A stretch of 64,000 bases of DNA from the NCBI RefSeq assembly GCF_000176155.1, contig NZ_ACZO01000006.1, positions 1,178,001 to 1,242,000 of the forward strand, in the 5' to 3' direction. The position numbers and the translations under genes are program-made. The notes under the pieces were generated by a model that was not told the origin of the DNA, made no database searches, and saw only the letters and a program-made list of their open reading frames with translations. This document shows positions 10,475-21,229 of this stretch, one piece after another. This DNA comes from Vibrio metschnikovii CIP 69.14 (GTDB taxonomy: Bacteria; Pseudomonadota; Gammaproteobacteria; Enterobacterales; Vibrionaceae). Within the stretch, counting starts at the first letter, position 1. Every line of letters begins with the position of its first letter.

Positions 10475-11242
10475 TCATCGCAAAAAAAGATCTTGGAAGT
10501 TTTTGCTGGTTTTTTCTGCAACTTCGCCCAAAGAAAGCCCTTTAAGTTGAGCAATATAAGCCGCAACCTCAACCACATAAGCCGGCTGATTCTCTTTACC
10601 TCGATGAGGTACTGGCGCTAAATAAGGCGAATCGGTTTCAATCAACAACCTATCTAATGGTAGTGCCTTTACCACGGCTTTGAGCTCTGTTGCTTGGCGA
10701 AACGTAACGATCCCAGAGATCGAAATATAGAAGCCTAAATCCATTGCCGCCTGCGCAAAAGCCCAATCTTCAGTAAAACAGTGTATAACCCCGCCACAAC
10801 GCTCTGCGTGATGTGCTTTGAGTATAGCTAAAGTATCTTCTCGCGCTTGACGAGTATGAATAATCAATGGCTTATTGAGTTCAACGGCAGTATTAATATG
10901 CTGAATAAAACGCTGTTGTTGTAATTCCGCCATTTCTGGCTGATAGTGATAATCGAGCCCAGTTTCACCAATCGCAACCACTTTAGGGTGACGAGCATAA
11001 GTGTGAAAACGCTCTAGATCAAAATCACTTTGCACGTCGAGAGGATGCACACCACAAGAAGCATGAATATTATCGAAGGGAGTAATCATCGCTAACATAT
11101 TGGGAAATGAGTCTAACGTCACACCCACAGAAAGTAATTGTGTCACTTTAGCCCGTTCGGCTTTAGCAAGAACATCGCTGATATCTTGGTGTAAATCTTG
11201 ATAGTTCAGTTTATCAAGATGACAATGTGAATCTACAAACAT
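10475..11242 (-). CDS. ycfH: TatD-family metal-dependent hydrolase YcfH
   Basis: The 255-residue protein has the TatD metal-binding motifs in order: DSHCHLD at the N-terminus, GETGLDYH (about residue 92), HTR, HCF and the terminal TDSPYL. TatD enzymes are TIM-barrel hydrolases with DNase activity; the biological role of YcfH itself is not settled. It overlaps the end of holB by 10 bases, in the conserved order tmk-holB-ycfH-ptsG. It is cytosolic and ends the fatty-acid/replication gene block. Confidence 0.9.
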   Translation of the reverse strand: MFVDSHCHLDKLNYQDLHQDISDVLAKAERAKVTQLLSVGVTLDSFPNMLAMITPFDNIHASCGVHPLDVQSDFDLERFHTYARHPKVVAIGETGLDYHYQPEMAELQQQRFIQHINTAVELNKPLIIHTRQAREDTLAILKAHHAERCGGVIHCFTEDWAFAQAAMDLGFYISISGIVTFRQATELKAVVKALPLDRLLIETDSPYLAPVPHRGKENQPAYVVEVAAYIAQLKGLSLGEVAEKTSKNFQDLFLR

Positions 11243-12201
11243 GTTTCCTCATTAAATTTAAATAACCAATCAGCAATTAAAAGTTCACTATTTAACCCAC
11301 TAAATCCCTGTAATTGATTGATCAACTGCGCCAATGAATCCGTTTGTTGTTGTAATAAAGACAAAGAACGAGCTTGAGCAAGCCACTGACTTTGCGGAGT
11401 AAAGTAAGGCTGCCATACCCCAAAAGCGGTTTTTTGGGCGTCAGTCAAGAGATACCAAAGCCAACGTAGTCCACTGAGAGGCTGGCCACTGATCGTTTTC
11501 GCACAATTTAATAATGCCGAAATGTCGCCTTGTAATGCCTGAACAAATTGCTGCTCAATCGCCAAATAATTTTGGAGTTCACCTTGTAAAAGAAACGCTC
11601 GAGTCAGTAATGGAGCATTACCATGAATATGAGCAGCAAAAGCAGGAATCGATTGTTGACACTGTTCGGTTAACCACGGCATAACAGCTTGTGGCTGCGG
11701 TTCTGGAATAATAATTTGTTGGCAACGACTGACGATTGTCGCCAGTAAACGGCTCACTTGATGAGTCAGTAAAATGAAAACACATTTTTCTGCGGGCTCT
11801 TCAAGCGTTTTCAGTAAAGCATTCGCTGCTGATTCATTCATTGCTTCGGCAGGCTCAATCACGATCAACCGAAAGCCTGAGAGCTGTGAAGACTCTTGTG
11901 CTAATCGATTCGCTATACGAATTTGCTCAACCGTAATCGACTTGCCCTCTTTTTCAGGACGAACAAGATGATAATCCGGATGCGTGGCCGATAGCATTAA
12001 CTCACAGCCATGACAAAATCCACAGGGCTCACTACGCTGTGTAGTACACATTAATGCCTGCGAGAATTTCTCAATCAACTGCTCTGCGCCTACTCCGTGT
12101 GGAGCATTGATTAAGGTTGCTGAAGCAAAGCGCTGATGCTCAAGCTGTTGCTTCCAACGCTCCCATGCCTCGCTTAACCAAGGATATACTGCGTTCATCA
12201 T
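11233..12201 (-). CDS. holB: DNA polymerase III clamp-loader subunit delta prime
   Basis: The 322-residue protein is part of the clamp loader that opens and loads the beta sliding clamp. It has the four-cysteine zinc module (CTTQ..CGFCHGC, about residues 50-65) and the AAA+ sensor segments (EPAEAMNESAANALLKTLEEP). The P-loop position reads GVGAEQL rather than GKT/GKS, as is usual for delta prime, which does not hydrolyse ATP. Its start overlaps the tmk stop in TAATG. A second ATG three bases in could also be used. Confidence 0.92.
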   Translation of the reverse strand: MMNAVYPWLSEAWERWKQQLEHQRFASATLINAPHGVGAEQLIEKFSQALMCTTQRSEPCGFCHGCELMLSATHPDYHLVRPEKEGKSITVEQIRIANRLAQESSQLSGFRLIVIEPAEAMNESAANALLKTLEEPAEKCVFILLTHQVSRLLATIVSRCQQIIIPEPQPQAVMPWLTEQCQQSIPAFAAHIHGNAPLLTRAFLLQGELQNYLAIEQQFVQALQGDISALLNCAKTISGQPLSGLRWLWYLLTDAQKTAFGVWQPYFTPQSQWLAQARSLSLLQQQTDSLAQLINQLQGFSGLNSELLIADWLFKFNEETCL

Positions 12202-12836
12202 TAACCTTTATGTTGATTTAACCAGTTTAATAACGCTTGCTGAATATCTTGTGTCACCGCTTGTAGGGTTTGCTGCGCGTTAATAATCGTAACTGATGGA
12301 TTGTCCTTAGCCAGTTCTAGATAACGCTGTCGTGTACGCTCAAAAAAACTCAAGTCCATTCTCTCAATACGATCCAACTCCCCTCGCCCACGAGCTCGCT
12401 CTAATCCGACTCGCGGGTCGATATCTAAGTATAAAGTAAAATCTGGGCTAAACGCCCCTAACGCTAACTGCTTAAGCTGCTGCATCGTCGCAGGGCTAAT
12501 CTGCCGTCCGCCGCCTTGATAAGCTTGCGAAGACATGTCATGGCGATCGCCCACGACCCAGCATCCTGCCGCCAATGCAGGTTTAATGACGTTTTCCACA
12601 AGTTGTACCCGTGCGGCGTACATTAGCAGCACTTCCGTCACATCTTGTAAAACTTCACCAGGGTGATCTTCTTTGACTAAAGCACGCATTTTTTCAGCCA
12701 ATACCGTGCCACCGGGCTCACGAGTCTGGGTAATCGACTCAATACCAAAAGCTTGTAACGTATCGATCACAACCTGAATAGCCGTGCTTTTTCCTGCGCC
12801 TTCTAGCCCTTCTACTACGATAAATTTTGCGTTCAT
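12201..12836 (-). CDS. tmk: Thymidylate kinase
   Basis: The 211-residue enzyme phosphorylates dTMP to dTDP with ATP, feeding DNA synthesis. It has the P-loop GLEGAGKST (residues 9-17), the TREPGGT segment that contacts substrate, and [16 protein letters not shown], corresponding to the DRY/lid region. The ATG overlaps the mltG stop by 4 bases and its stop overlaps holB, so the three are translationally coupled. Confidence 0.95.
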   Translation of the reverse strand: MNAKFIVVEGLEGAGKSTAIQVVIDTLQAFGIESITQTREPGGTVLAEKMRALVKEDHPGEVLQDVTEVLLMYAARVQLVENVIKPALAAGCWVVGDRHDMSSQAYQGGGRQISPATMQQLKQLALGAFSPDFTLYLDIDPRVGLERARGRGELDRIERMDLSFFERTRQRYLELAKDNPSVTIINAQQTLQAVTQDIQQALLNWLNQHKG

Positions 12837-13852
12837 TGTCGACTTCTGATCACTTGTAAATAGGCGCGAACCGCGCGATTATGTTCTGCTAATGTTTTTG
12901 AAAACACGTGATCACCATGACCACTGGCCACAAAATAAAGGTAATCACTCTGTTCCGGATTTAAAGCGGCCTTAATCGAAGCAGGGCCAGCCATCGCGAT
13001 CGGCGTCGGAGGGAGTCCATTGATCACGTAAGTATTATATTCTGTCGCTTCACGCAAATCAGCACGGCGAATCCGCCCTTGATAACGATCACCCATTCCA
13101 TAAATAACCGTAGGGTCCGTTTGTAAACGCATTCGCTTGTTTAATCGATTAATAAACACCGAAGAGACTCGCTCCCGCTCCGCATCGATCGCCGTTTCTT
13201 TTTCAATAATCGACGCCAAAATAAGGGCTTCGTAAGGAGTTTTCAATGGCAAATCAAGCTGACGATGCTCCCATTCATGCTCAAGCAGACGATTGAGCTT
13301 ACGATGCGCTCGACGAAGGATATCAATATCCTTCTCCCCTTTAGTAAAATGGTAGGTTTCCGCCAAAAATAAGCCTTCTAACTTTGCATTATCGATGCCT
13401 AATAATTGGGCGATGTCTGCCTCTGAATGCTCAGTCAGCGTTTGTTGTAAGTTAGGATTTTGCGCTAAGCTAGCACGCCATTCAGAAAAACGGCTTCCTT
13501 CAATAAAGGTGATCGAAAACTGAAATTCTCGCCCAGAAACCAATAACGCTAAACTATCTTGTAGCGATAACCCGGGCTGTAATTGATACGTTCCCGCTCT
13601 AATCGGCGTTAATTCAGGGTAGAAACGACGTAATAACTTCGAGGCCAAAGGATCATCAACTAACCAAGCTTGATCGGTCATTAATGCCAACGCTCTATTT
13701 AAACTCGTCCCACCATGAATAGTGATCAACTGCGGTTCAGTGATCAATAACGGCTGCGCGAGGTAATCATTGGTCTTTTTAACCGCATAAAAGTAGCTTG
13801 CAGTAGCAAAAACAATGATGACTAAAATTAAGGCCAGTAATTTTTTAATCAC
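12833..13852 (-). CDS. mltG: Endolytic murein transglycosylase MltG
   Basis: The 339-residue protein has one N-terminal transmembrane helix ([18 protein letters not shown]) and a periplasmic YceG domain. MltG cleaves nascent glycan strands and so helps set peptidoglycan chain length. The catalytic Glu lies in ASIIEKETA, followed by the conserved VFINRL, DPTVIYG and [12 protein letters not shown] motifs. It starts with GTG overlapping the pabC stop in GTGA; GGAG lies 10 bases before it. The order pabC-mltG-tmk is conserved. Confidence 0.93.
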   Translation of the reverse strand: MIKKLLALILVIIVFATASYFYAVKKTNDYLAQPLLITEPQLITIHGGTSLNRALALMTDQAWLVDDPLASKLLRRFYPELTPIRAGTYQLQPGLSLQDSLALLVSGREFQFSITFIEGSRFSEWRASLAQNPNLQQTLTEHSEADIAQLLGIDNAKLEGLFLAETYHFTKGEKDIDILRRAHRKLNRLLEHEWEHRQLDLPLKTPYEALILASIIEKETAIDAERERVSSVFINRLNKRMRLQTDPTVIYGMGDRYQGRIRRADLREATEYNTYVINGLPPTPIAMAGPASIKAALNPEQSDYLYFVASGHGDHVFSKTLAEHNRAVRAYLQVIRSRQ

Positions 13853-14652
13853 GAATTAAAACTCTCCTGAAAATATCGTACATAACGGCCGATGGTATAC
13901 AAATGATGTGCAATACCGATGACAGGCGCGACTTCAATGATGGCATTAGAAATAAAAACCTCATCAGCAGCAATTAAATGCTCCATTGGAAACTGACCAA
14001 TTTCCACGGTCAACCCGAATGATGTTGCCGATTGTAAAATCATCCGCCGCGCGACACCAGCAACACCAGCATTATCAAGACTCGGCGTATATAAAGTGCC
14101 ATTTTTCACCCAGAACAAATTTGCCATCGTTGTTTCAACGATATGATGATTAAGATCCAAACAAACGCCATCGTCATACCCTGCACGATCCATTTCACCA
14201 CGCAGTAAAACTTGCTCTAAGCGGTTATTATGTTTATGTCCCGCCAGCAATGGGTTGAGTCCCATGCGCTGCTCACAGACGCCTAATCTGATCCCTTGAC
14301 GTTGCCATTGATGATAATGAGCTGGAAAATCAAAGTGACTCAATGTAATTCTTGATGAATGTTGTTGGCTTGGACTATAACCTCGTCCTCCTTCGCCACG
14401 GCTAATATGCAGTTTCATTCCCGCCAGTGACTTACCTATCGCCGCTTGATTCAACGCAAGTTCTATTTTCAACCAATCAGGAGATGGAATCGCCAAGTGC
14501 TGTAAGCAAGCCTCCATTCGCTCTTGATGATAATCCCAGAGCTGAATTTTACCTTGTTTAATCAATAGAGTACTAAAGCAGCCATCGCCATATTGGAAAG
14601 AACGATCACTGGCGGTAATTAGGGGCTCGTTGAATCCATTTTGCCCAATCAT
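13849..14652 (-). CDS. pabC: Aminodeoxychorismate lyase PabC
   Basis: The 267-residue enzyme releases pyruvate from 4-amino-4-deoxychorismate to give p-aminobenzoate for folate synthesis. It is a class IV PLP enzyme: the Schiff-base lysine is in AGHKHNNRLEQVL, and ETTMANLFWV and the EVFISNA segment are typical. It lies between fabF and mltG as in E. coli. It could be confused with branched-chain aminotransferases of the same fold, but its short length and position favour PabC. Confidence 0.9.
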   Translation of the reverse strand: MIGQNGFNEPLITASDRSFQYGDGCFSTLLIKQGKIQLWDYHQERMEACLQHLAIPSPDWLKIELALNQAAIGKSLAGMKLHISRGEGGRGYSPSQQHSSRITLSHFDFPAHYHQWQRQGIRLGVCEQRMGLNPLLAGHKHNNRLEQVLLRGEMDRAGYDDGVCLDLNHHIVETTMANLFWVKNGTLYTPSLDNAGVAGVARRMILQSATSFGLTVEIGQFPMEHLIAADEVFISNAIIEVAPVIGIAHHLYTIGRYVRYFQESFNS

Positions 14653-14730
14653 GCTTGACTCCCTGAAAAAATAAACGGCCTAATGCAAAGCACCAAGCCG
14701 TTTAAACTCAAACTCAATCAGATAGATTAA

Positions 14731-15975
14731 TTATACGCGTTTAAAAATCAGTGAACCGTTGGTACCACCGAAGCCAAACGAGTTGCATATCGCATAATCC
14801 ATACCTGATACTTTACGCGCCGTATGGGGCACTAAGTCTATCTCTAACCCTTCTTCTGGGTTATCAAGGTTAATGGTTGGTGGAACAATTTGGTCAACCA
14901 ACGACATGATGGTAATGATCGCTTCAACAGAACCTGCTGCACCGAGCAAGTGACCCGTCATTGATTTGGTTGAAGAGACTAATACTTGTTTAGCGCCTTC
15001 TTCACCTAATGCTCGTTTGATGCCTTTTACTTCCGCGACATCACCGGCCGGAGTTGACGTTCCGTGAGCATTAACATAACCAATTTGAGTCCCTGTGACT
15101 CCAGCATCACGCATCGCGGCTTCCATCGCTAGAGCGCCACCAGAACCGTCTTCACTTGGTGAAGTCATGTGATAAGCATCACCTGACATACCAAAACCGA
15201 CCAACTCAGCATAAATTTTAGCACCACGAGCTTTAGCGTGTTCATACTCTTCAAGCACAATCACACCAGCACCATCACCCAATACAAAACCATCACGATC
15301 TTTATCCCAAGGGCGTGAAGCTTTTTGTGGTTCATCATTGCGAGTGGATAACGCTTTCGCAGCACCAAAACCAGCCATACCTAAAGGTGTGGAGGCTTTT
15401 TCTGCACCACCCGCAACCATGGCATCGGCATCACCGTAAGCAATCATCCGTGCGGCATGACCAATATTGTGCAATCCAGTGGTACAAGCGGTTGAAATTG
15501 CAAGATTTGGACCACGTAAACCACGCATAATAGAAAGGTTACCTGCAACCATGTTAACAATGGTTGAGGGAACGAAAAATGGGCTAACCTTACGTGGACC
15601 TTTTTCGATTAATGCCTGATGGCCAGATTCAATTAACTCAAGACCACCAATTCCCGAACCAATGGCGACACCAACACGTGGCGCATTAGCTTGCGTAATT
15701 TGCAGACCGGAATCGTCTAGAGCTTGAATACCCGCAGCAATGCCATATTGGATAAAAAGATCCATTTTTCTGGCATCTTTTTTAGACATATACTCTTCGC
15801 AATTAAAGTCTTTGACTAGACCTGCGAAACGAGTTGAGAAATTTGTAGTATCAAAGTGCTCAATATTAACAATACCACTTTGACCAGCTAGCAGGGCTTT
15901 CCAAGAAGATTCTACAGTGTTGCCTACTGGTGACAACATACCCATGCCAGTGACAACGACACGACGCTTGGACAC
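14731..15975 (-). CDS. fabF: Beta-ketoacyl-ACP synthase II FabF
   Basis: The enzyme elongates acyl-ACP by condensation with malonyl-ACP. It has the catalytic cysteine in ISTACTTG, the two histidines in [11 protein letters not shown] and [12 protein letters not shown], and the NSFGFGGTN terminus. A GTG start at 15975 gives [10 protein letters not shown] like other FabF proteins and lies 9 bases from GGAG. An in-frame ATG at 15981 lies only 3 bases from GGAG and is less likely. The product then has 414 residues. It is preceded by acpP with its own probable promoter. Confidence 0.93.
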   Translation of the reverse strand: MSKRRVVVTGMGMLSPVGNTVESSWKALLAGQSGIVNIEHFDTTNFSTRFAGLVKDFNCEEYMSKKDARKMDLFIQYGIAAGIQALDDSGLQITQANAPRVGVAIGSGIGGLELIESGHQALIEKGPRKVSPFFVPSTIVNMVAGNLSIMRGLRGPNLAISTACTTGLHNIGHAARMIAYGDADAMVAGGAEKASTPLGMAGFGAAKALSTRNDEPQKASRPWDKDRDGFVLGDGAGVIVLEEYEHAKARGAKIYAELVGFGMSGDAYHMTSPSEDGSGGALAMEAAMRDAGVTGTQIGYVNAHGTSTPAGDVAEVKGIKRALGEEGAKQVLVSSTKSMTGHLLGAAGSVEAIITIMSLVDQIVPPTINLDNPEEGLEIDLVPHTARKVSGMDYAICNSFGFGGTNGSLIFKRV

Positions 15976-16062
15976 GATCATATTCTCCGGGATAGAAACA
16001 TTCTATGAGAGGGATAGATGACTAAAAAACTCAGGCGGCCAGAGGGCCGCCTGGGGAGAACA

Positions 16063-16299
16063 TTACTGAGCGTTGCTGGTCACGTAATCAATCGCAGCTT
16101 GAACAGTAGTGATTTTCTCTGCTTCTTCGTCAGGAATCTCAGTATCAAATTCCTCTTCAAGAGCCATAACTAATTCAACAGTGTCTAGAGAATCTGCACC
16201 TAGATCTTCAACGAAAGAAGATTCATTTTTTACTTCTGCTTCGTCTACACCTAGCTGTTCAACGATGATTTTCTTTACGCGTTCTTCAATGTTGCTCAT
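16063..16299 (-). CDS. acpP: Acyl carrier protein
   Basis: This 78-residue acidic protein carries growing acyl chains on a phosphopantetheine arm. Ser37 in GADSLD is the attachment site. Start at 16299 gives the universal [12 protein letters not shown]-terminus with AAGGAAAAG upstream; the longer ORF is discarded. A 233-base gap to fabG contains a possible -10 (TAAAAT on the minus strand at 16406-16411) and a FadR-like palindrome next to it, so acpP probably has its own promoter, as in E. coli. Confidence 0.97.
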   Translation of the reverse strand: MSNIEERVKKIIVEQLGVDEAEVKNESSFVEDLGADSLDTVELVMALEEEFDTEIPDEEAEKITTVQAAIDYVTSNAQ

Positions 16300-16380
16300 G
16301 TTTTCTTTTCCTTTACAGATTTCGCCTAATGCGATGATTCCGTAGTTTATTCGAACTAGTGAAAGTTGCAAGGGGGACCT

Positions 16381-16397
16381 TGCTGGTCAAACCACAA
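16381..16397. promoter_or_regulatory. Candidate FadR operator at the acpP promoter
   Basis: The minus-strand 17-mer contains TGGTTTGACCAG. This matches the half-sites TGGT-N3-ACCA of the E. coli FadR operator (fadB site core TGGTACGACCAG). It lies directly downstream of a possible acpP -10, overlapping the predicted start site, where binding would block transcription. fadR itself is in this window. This is a sequence match only. Confidence 0.45.
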
Positions 16398-16532
16398 ATT
16401 TACCGATTTTAACCGAAATTCACACCATTTTTGACATAAATCATGCACAAATGTTGCGCACCTAAAAACCAACTGTTAAGAAAAGTCAGCATTTATTGAC
16501 GACTGTCGCTTAACTTCTCCAAACACTTGGCA

Positions 16533-17279
16533 TTAAACCATGTACATTCCGCCGTTGACGTGCAGAGTCTCACCCGTAATGTAAGCTGCTTCATTGGACG
16601 CTAAAAAAGCCACTGCAGAAGCAATTTCATGAGGTTCACCCAGACGACCCGCTGGAACTTGCGCTAGTGTAGCAGCACGTTGCTCATCATTCAGCGCTTT
16701 TGTCATATCTGTGGCGATAAAACCTGGTGCAACTGTGTTCACAGTCACACCACGGGATGCAACTTCACGTGCCATCGACTTGGTAAAGCCAATTACGCCC
16801 GCTTTTGCCGCTGCATAGTTAGTTTGTCCAGCATTACCCATGGTACCAACAACCGAACCGACATTAATGATTCGACCATGGCGTTTTTTCATCATGCCAC
16901 GTAATACCGCTTTCGATAAGCGGAAAATCGACGTTAAGTTGGTATCTAAGATATCCATCCACTCTTCGTCTTTCATACGCATCAATAGGTTATCACGTGT
17001 GATACCGGCATTATTCACTAAAATGTCGATGCTGCCAAACTGTTCATTGATCGCTTTGAGTACCGATTCGATCGATGCAGGGTCAGTCACATTCAAAGCA
17101 AACCCTTTACCCTTCTCGCCTAGATAAGTACTGATTGCATCTGCGCCACTATCGCTGGTTGCTGTTCCAATCACGGTTGCACCGCGTGCGACAAGCACTT
17201 CTGCGATTGAACGACCAATCCCACGACTTGCTCCCGTGACTAGAGCGACTTTACCTTCAAGGCTCATGAATTCATTCAT
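16533..17279 (-). CDS. fabG: 3-oxoacyl-ACP reductase FabG
   Basis: The 248-residue NADPH-dependent short-chain dehydrogenase reduces 3-oxoacyl-ACP in fatty-acid elongation. It has the Rossmann motif TGASRGIG, NNAG, and the catalytic Ser-Tyr-Lys in GSVVG, and TNYAAAKAG. The start MNEFMSLEGK is kept because AGGA lies 8 bases before it; a second ATG lies four codons in. It is 14 bases downstream of fabD, in the fabH-fabD-fabG operon. Confidence 0.95.
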   Translation of the reverse strand: MNEFMSLEGKVALVTGASRGIGRSIAEVLVARGATVIGTATSDSGADAISTYLGEKGKGFALNVTDPASIESVLKAINEQFGSIDILVNNAGITRDNLLMRMKDEEWMDILDTNLTSIFRLSKAVLRGMMKKRHGRIINVGSVVGTMGNAGQTNYAAAKAGVIGFTKSMAREVASRGVTVNTVAPGFIATDMTKALNDEQRAATLAQVPAGRLGEPHEIASAVAFLASNEAAYITGETLHVNGGMYMV

Positions 17280-17293
17280 GTTTGATTCCTACT

Positions 17294-18217
17294 TTATTGC
17301 ACAGCTTCGAATGAAGCGCTATCGTTTACGGCTACCGCATCCAGTGTTTTCACTATGCGTTTGGTTAATCCAGTTAACACTTTACCTGGACCAACTTCAA
17401 TAAGTTTTTCAATCCCTTGGTCACTCATGCTTTGTACCGCTTCTGTCCAACGTACCGGATTATAAAGCTGACGCACAAGGGCATCTTTAATTTTTGCAGG
17501 ATCCGTTTCAGCCAGCACATCAACGTTATTAATGACCGGAATTGATGGGCTATTAAACTGAAGTCCAGCGAGCGCAATGGCTAATTTTTCTGCGGCGGGT
17601 TTCATTAATGCACAATGCGATGGCACTGACACTGGCAAGGGTAATGCTCGCTTGGCACCCGATTCTTTGCACAGTACACCAGCACGTTCAACAGCCTCTT
17701 TCTGCCCAGCAATCACGACCTGACCTGGGGAGTTAAAGTTTACCGGAGAAACAATTTGACCTTGAGCGGCTTGTTGGCACGCGTTGGCAATCGCCTCATC
17801 ATCAAGACCAATGATCGCATACATTGCTCCCGTGCCAGCAGGTACAGCCTCTTGCATTAATCGACCACGTAATTCAACTAAGCTGATCGCCTGCTGAAAA
17901 TCAATCACCCCCGAGCATACTAACGCAGAGTATTCACCTAAACTGTGTCCTGCTAAGACTTCAGGTTGAGGCAAGTTCAATGACTGCCACACACGCCAAA
18001 TAGCAACCGATGCAGCAAGGATAGCGGGTTGCGTACGATGAGTTTGGTTAAGATCTTCTGCTGGGCCTTGTTGAACTAATGCCCATAAGTCATAACCTAA
18101 TACTTCAGAAGCTTGGCTAAACGTCTGTTTTACAACATCATACTGTTCACCAAGCTCCGCAAGCATACCGATTGCTTGTGAACCTTGGCCTGGGAATACA
18201 ATAGCAAACTTGCTCAT
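17294..18217 (-). CDS. fabD: Malonyl-CoA:ACP transacylase FabD
   Basis: The 307-residue enzyme transfers malonyl from CoA to ACP. It has the N-terminal PGQGSQ, the nucleophile motif GHSLGEY, the catalytic His in VPSHCALM, and VGPGKVLTGL near the C-terminus. AAGGAAAG precedes the ATG. It sits between fabH and fabG with short gaps. Confidence 0.95.
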   Translation of the reverse strand: MSKFAIVFPGQGSQAIGMLAELGEQYDVVKQTFSQASEVLGYDLWALVQQGPAEDLNQTHRTQPAILAASVAIWRVWQSLNLPQPEVLAGHSLGEYSALVCSGVIDFQQAISLVELRGRLMQEAVPAGTGAMYAIIGLDDEAIANACQQAAQGQIVSPVNFNSPGQVVIAGQKEAVERAGVLCKESGAKRALPLPVSVPSHCALMKPAAEKLAIALAGLQFNSPSIPVINNVDVLAETDPAKIKDALVRQLYNPVRWTEAVQSMSDQGIEKLIEVGPGKVLTGLTKRIVKTLDAVAVNDSASFEAVQ

Positions 18218-18292
18218 GTTCTTTCCTTAACCTAATAAAATGGATAAAGAGTCAAGCGACTCTTCAACGTCAAATAAGTGATTGGGGAGCAA

Positions 18293-19243
18293 TCAGAATT
18301 TAACCAAGGCAGAGCCCCAAGTAAAACCACCACCAAACGCTTCTAACAGCAATAACTGGCCACGTTGAATGCGTCCATCGCGCACCGCTTCATCTAATGC
18401 GGTTGGTACCGTTGCAGCTGAAGTATTACCATGGCGATCTAACGTCATCACAACTTGATCTAATGACATAGAAAGTTTCTTTGCAGTAGCAGAAATAATT
18501 CGATAATTGGCTTGATGCGGCACCAGCCAATCTAATTGCGACTTATGTAAATTATTCGCCGCTAAAGTATCTTTGACTAATTTTGATAATTGAGTCACGG
18601 CGACTTTAAACACTTCGTTACCGGCCATATGCAGCCACTTATCAACATTACCGCCACGCTCAGGCACTTCAAGACTGAGTAACTCACCAAACTCACCATC
18701 GGCATAGATATGAGTTGATAAGATACCGGGCTCTTGACTAGCACCAACCACCACCGCTCCTGCCGCATCACCAAATAAAATAATGGTTGAGCGGTCGGTT
18801 GGATCGCACGTTTTCGATAATGCATCCGCACCAATCACCAGTACTTTTTTACACATGCCTGATTTAATGTGTTGATCAGCAACCGACAATGCATACACAA
18901 AACCAGAGCATGCTGCAGCCAAATCAAAAGCTGGACAACCTTTGATCCCGAGCTTAGCTTGAACCTGACAAGCAGAAGAGGGAAAAGTATGACTGCCGCT
19001 CGTCGTGGCAACAATAATCAGATCAATCTCATTCTTATCAATTTGCGCCATTTCGATGGCTTTTTCAGCAGCATAAAATGCCATATCGGCGACGGTTTCG
19101 TTATCAGCGGCAATTCGACGCTCACGAATCCCCGTCCGGGTCACAATCCACTCATCATTGGTATCTACCATTTTCTCTAAATCTGCGTTAGTACGCACTT
19201 GAGATGGCAAGTAGCTGCCAGTACCTAAAATTTTGCTATACAT
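18293..19243 (-). CDS. fabH: Beta-ketoacyl-ACP synthase III FabH
   Basis: The 316-residue enzyme starts fatty-acid synthesis by condensing acetyl-CoA with malonyl-ACP. The catalytic triad is visible: Cys in LAAACSGF, His in VPHQANYR, and Asn in HGNTSAAT. It ends [16 protein letters not shown] as in the E. coli protein. It is 5 bases downstream of plsX. Confidence 0.95.
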   Translation of the reverse strand: MYSKILGTGSYLPSQVRTNADLEKMVDTNDEWIVTRTGIRERRIAADNETVADMAFYAAEKAIEMAQIDKNEIDLIIVATTSGSHTFPSSACQVQAKLGIKGCPAFDLAAACSGFVYALSVADQHIKSGMCKKVLVIGADALSKTCDPTDRSTIILFGDAAGAVVVGASQEPGILSTHIYADGEFGELLSLEVPERGGNVDKWLHMAGNEVFKVAVTQLSKLVKDTLAANNLHKSQLDWLVPHQANYRIISATAKKLSMSLDQVVMTLDRHGNTSAATVPTALDEAVRDGRIQRGQLLLLEAFGGGFTWGSALVKF

Positions 19244-19248
19244 GAAGA

Positions 19249-20274
19249 CTAATAATGCCTCTCGAGTAAAACCGCTTCCAAACGATCGCTTATGCGGCTG
19301 GGGACTTGTCGTTTCACTTCATGAACCGCTTCACCTATCGCATTGACGACTGCGGATACATCGGCACTTCCATGACTTTTAATGACTATGCCGCGTAATC
19401 CTAGCAAACTTGCGCCGTTATACTGGTCGGGGTTCAAGGTTTTTAATTCATAAAACAGTTCAGAAAACACTTTTCGGGCAATCCAACCCTTTATGGATGA
19501 GGCTAAAAAGAGATTTTTTAACTTATCAATAAAGAGTTGTGCAGTCCCTTCACAGGTTTTTAAACAAACATTACCGACAAATCCATCACACACCACAACG
19601 TCGGCGGCATCCATCAATAACTGATTCCCTTCAATATAGCCAATAAAATTCACCGCTTGAGTTTGCTTTAGCAGCTGTGCACAACGCTTAACCAGATCAT
19701 TACCTTTTATCTCTTCCGCGCCAATATTTAAAATCGCCACGCGGGGGGAACGTTGTAAATGTTGCTCAGCCAATGCCGATCCCATCACTGCAAATTGAAA
19801 CAGGGAATCAGCATCACTAGAGACATTCGCACCAAGATCCAATAACCACGTTTTACCACCCGATATCGTGGGTAAAGCGGTTACTAATGCCGGACGCTCA
19901 ATCCCAGGGAGAAGCTTTAATCGAAAACGTGAGAGTGCCATCAGCGCGCCGGTGTTACCAGCACTGACACAAGCATCCGCCTGTTGTTGAGCGACCAGAT
20001 CGATAGCCAAACCCATTGAACTGTCATGGCTATGGCGTAATGCTAGTGAGGGTTTTTCTGAGTTAGCGATCACTCGATCACTGTGCACAATACTCAAACG
20101 AGGATCGGGTTGGTAACCTAGTAAAGATAATTGCTGAGTGATCGCGCTATGATCACCCACTAATATCACTTTTAGCTCTGGGAAATGCGACAGTGCCTGC
20201 ACGGCGGCAGGCACTGTAACGCGAGGACCGAAATCCCCGCCCATTGCATCAAGTGCAACGGTTAGATTTTGCAA
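19249..20274 (-). CDS. plsX: Phosphate acyltransferase PlsX
   Basis: The 341-residue peripheral membrane enzyme makes acyl-phosphate from acyl-ACP, feeding phospholipid synthesis. The N-terminal [21 protein letters not shown] and [11 protein letters not shown] motifs are typical. It starts with TTG (20272-20274), since no ATG or GTG is near and AAGG lies 8 bases upstream; the family N-terminus supports this. It follows rpmF in the conserved yceD-rpmF-plsX-fabH order. Confidence 0.92.
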   Translation of the reverse strand: MQNLTVALDAMGGDFGPRVTVPAAVQALSHFPELKVILVGDHSAITQQLSLLGYQPDPRLSIVHSDRVIANSEKPSLALRHSHDSSMGLAIDLVAQQQADACVSAGNTGALMALSRFRLKLLPGIERPALVTALPTISGGKTWLLDLGANVSSDADSLFQFAVMGSALAEQHLQRSPRVAILNIGAEEIKGNDLVKRCAQLLKQTQAVNFIGYIEGNQLLMDAADVVVCDGFVGNVCLKTCEGTAQLFIDKLKNLFLASSIKGWIARKVFSELFYELKTLNPDQYNGASLLGLRGIVIKSHGSADVSAVVNAIGEAVHEVKRQVPSRISDRLEAVLLERHY

Positions 20275-20285
20275 AGGTCACAACC

Positions 20286-20456
20286 TTACTTGTTGATAAC
20301 CTTTTTGCCACGGTAGTAGCCTTCAGCGGTTACATTGTGACGTAGGTGAGTTTCACCTGAAGTTGCATCTACAGATAGTGCAGCTGAAGTTAGCGCATCA
20401 TGTGAACGACGCATACCACGCATTGAACGTGATTTCTTGCTCTTTTGTACGGCCAT
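20286..20456 (-). CDS. rpmF: Large-subunit ribosomal protein bL32
   Basis: The 56-residue basic protein begins [17 protein letters not shown] and ends [10 protein letters not shown], the L32 pattern. It has no four-cysteine zinc knuckle, so it is the zinc-free form usual in gammaproteobacteria. It lies 31 bases after yceD and just before plsX, the usual coupling of translation and lipid genes. Confidence 0.96.
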   Translation of the reverse strand: MAVQKSKKSRSMRGMRRSHDALTSAALSVDATSGETHLRHNVTAEGYYRGKKVINK

Positions 20457-20487
20457 TGACCCTACTCCTGTGTTATGGATTGAAGAT

Positions 20488-21012
20488 TTACTTCTTCAAA
20501 CTTTTTAAAACATCGAATGGATTCGGCTTATCATCCAACACTTCGTCGGGGATCTCACCAAACACCAAATTGTCTGAGTTAACGCTACAATCCGCTTCAT
20601 CGTGCATCGCTACTTGGGGTAAACCAAGAATGAACTCGTCTTCAACTAACTGAATCAAATCAATCTCACCGTACTCGTTAGGATCTACCAAATCGTACTC
20701 ATCCGGTGCATCTTGCTCACTTTGCTCACTGTAGTAAGGAGTATAAGTAAACTCAATGGTGCATTCATGTGCAAATGCTTGATTACAGCGCTGACACTCT
20801 AAATCAACTTCGATGTTAGCTTTACCAGAGATAACAACCAGTTGCTGTTCATCCATCCCAAATGACAATGAGACTTGTGCGTCGCGTTTTACGCCATCAA
20901 CTGACTCTTCTAAGCGCTTTAAAAGACTGGCTTGAATGATACCATCATAATCCAATCGTTTTTGAGCGGCTTTTGCCGGGTCAATCGTTCGCGGTATTTT
21001 TACCTTTTGCAT
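20488..21012 (-). CDS. yceD: YceD, DUF177-family protein linked to rRNA maturation
   Basis: The 174-residue acidic protein has the DUF177 signature [11 protein letters not shown] and the acidic C-terminal segment [13 protein letters not shown]. The family is linked to 23S rRNA accumulation in plants and bacteria; the biochemical role is unclear. It is the first gene of the yceD-rpmF-plsX-fab cluster, which probably begins from a promoter in the 217-base gap before divergent maf. Confidence 0.88.
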   Translation of the reverse strand: MQKVKIPRTIDPAKAAQKRLDYDGIIQASLLKRLEESVDGVKRDAQVSLSFGMDEQQLVVISGKANIEVDLECQRCNQAFAHECTIEFTYTPYYSEQSEQDAPDEYDLVDPNEYGEIDLIQLVEDEFILGLPQVAMHDEADCSVNSDNLVFGEIPDEVLDDKPNPFDVLKSLKK

Positions 21013-21229
21013 AGGGCGCGAATATTATCTTCCAAAATTGTTTTAGTCAAAGAAAAAGGCAAAAAAGTTGCTATGCCTTATTTCGCTATTGGCTTAAGAA
21101 GCACGTTACTATTGTATGATAAATACAGGATTAATCCGTCGTAAGGTGTACCATATCGCTCACTTTACTTGAGACGATCTGCCAGTTTCCGGTATGCTAC
21201 TCATACACTGAAGACAATTGTAAATCAAA

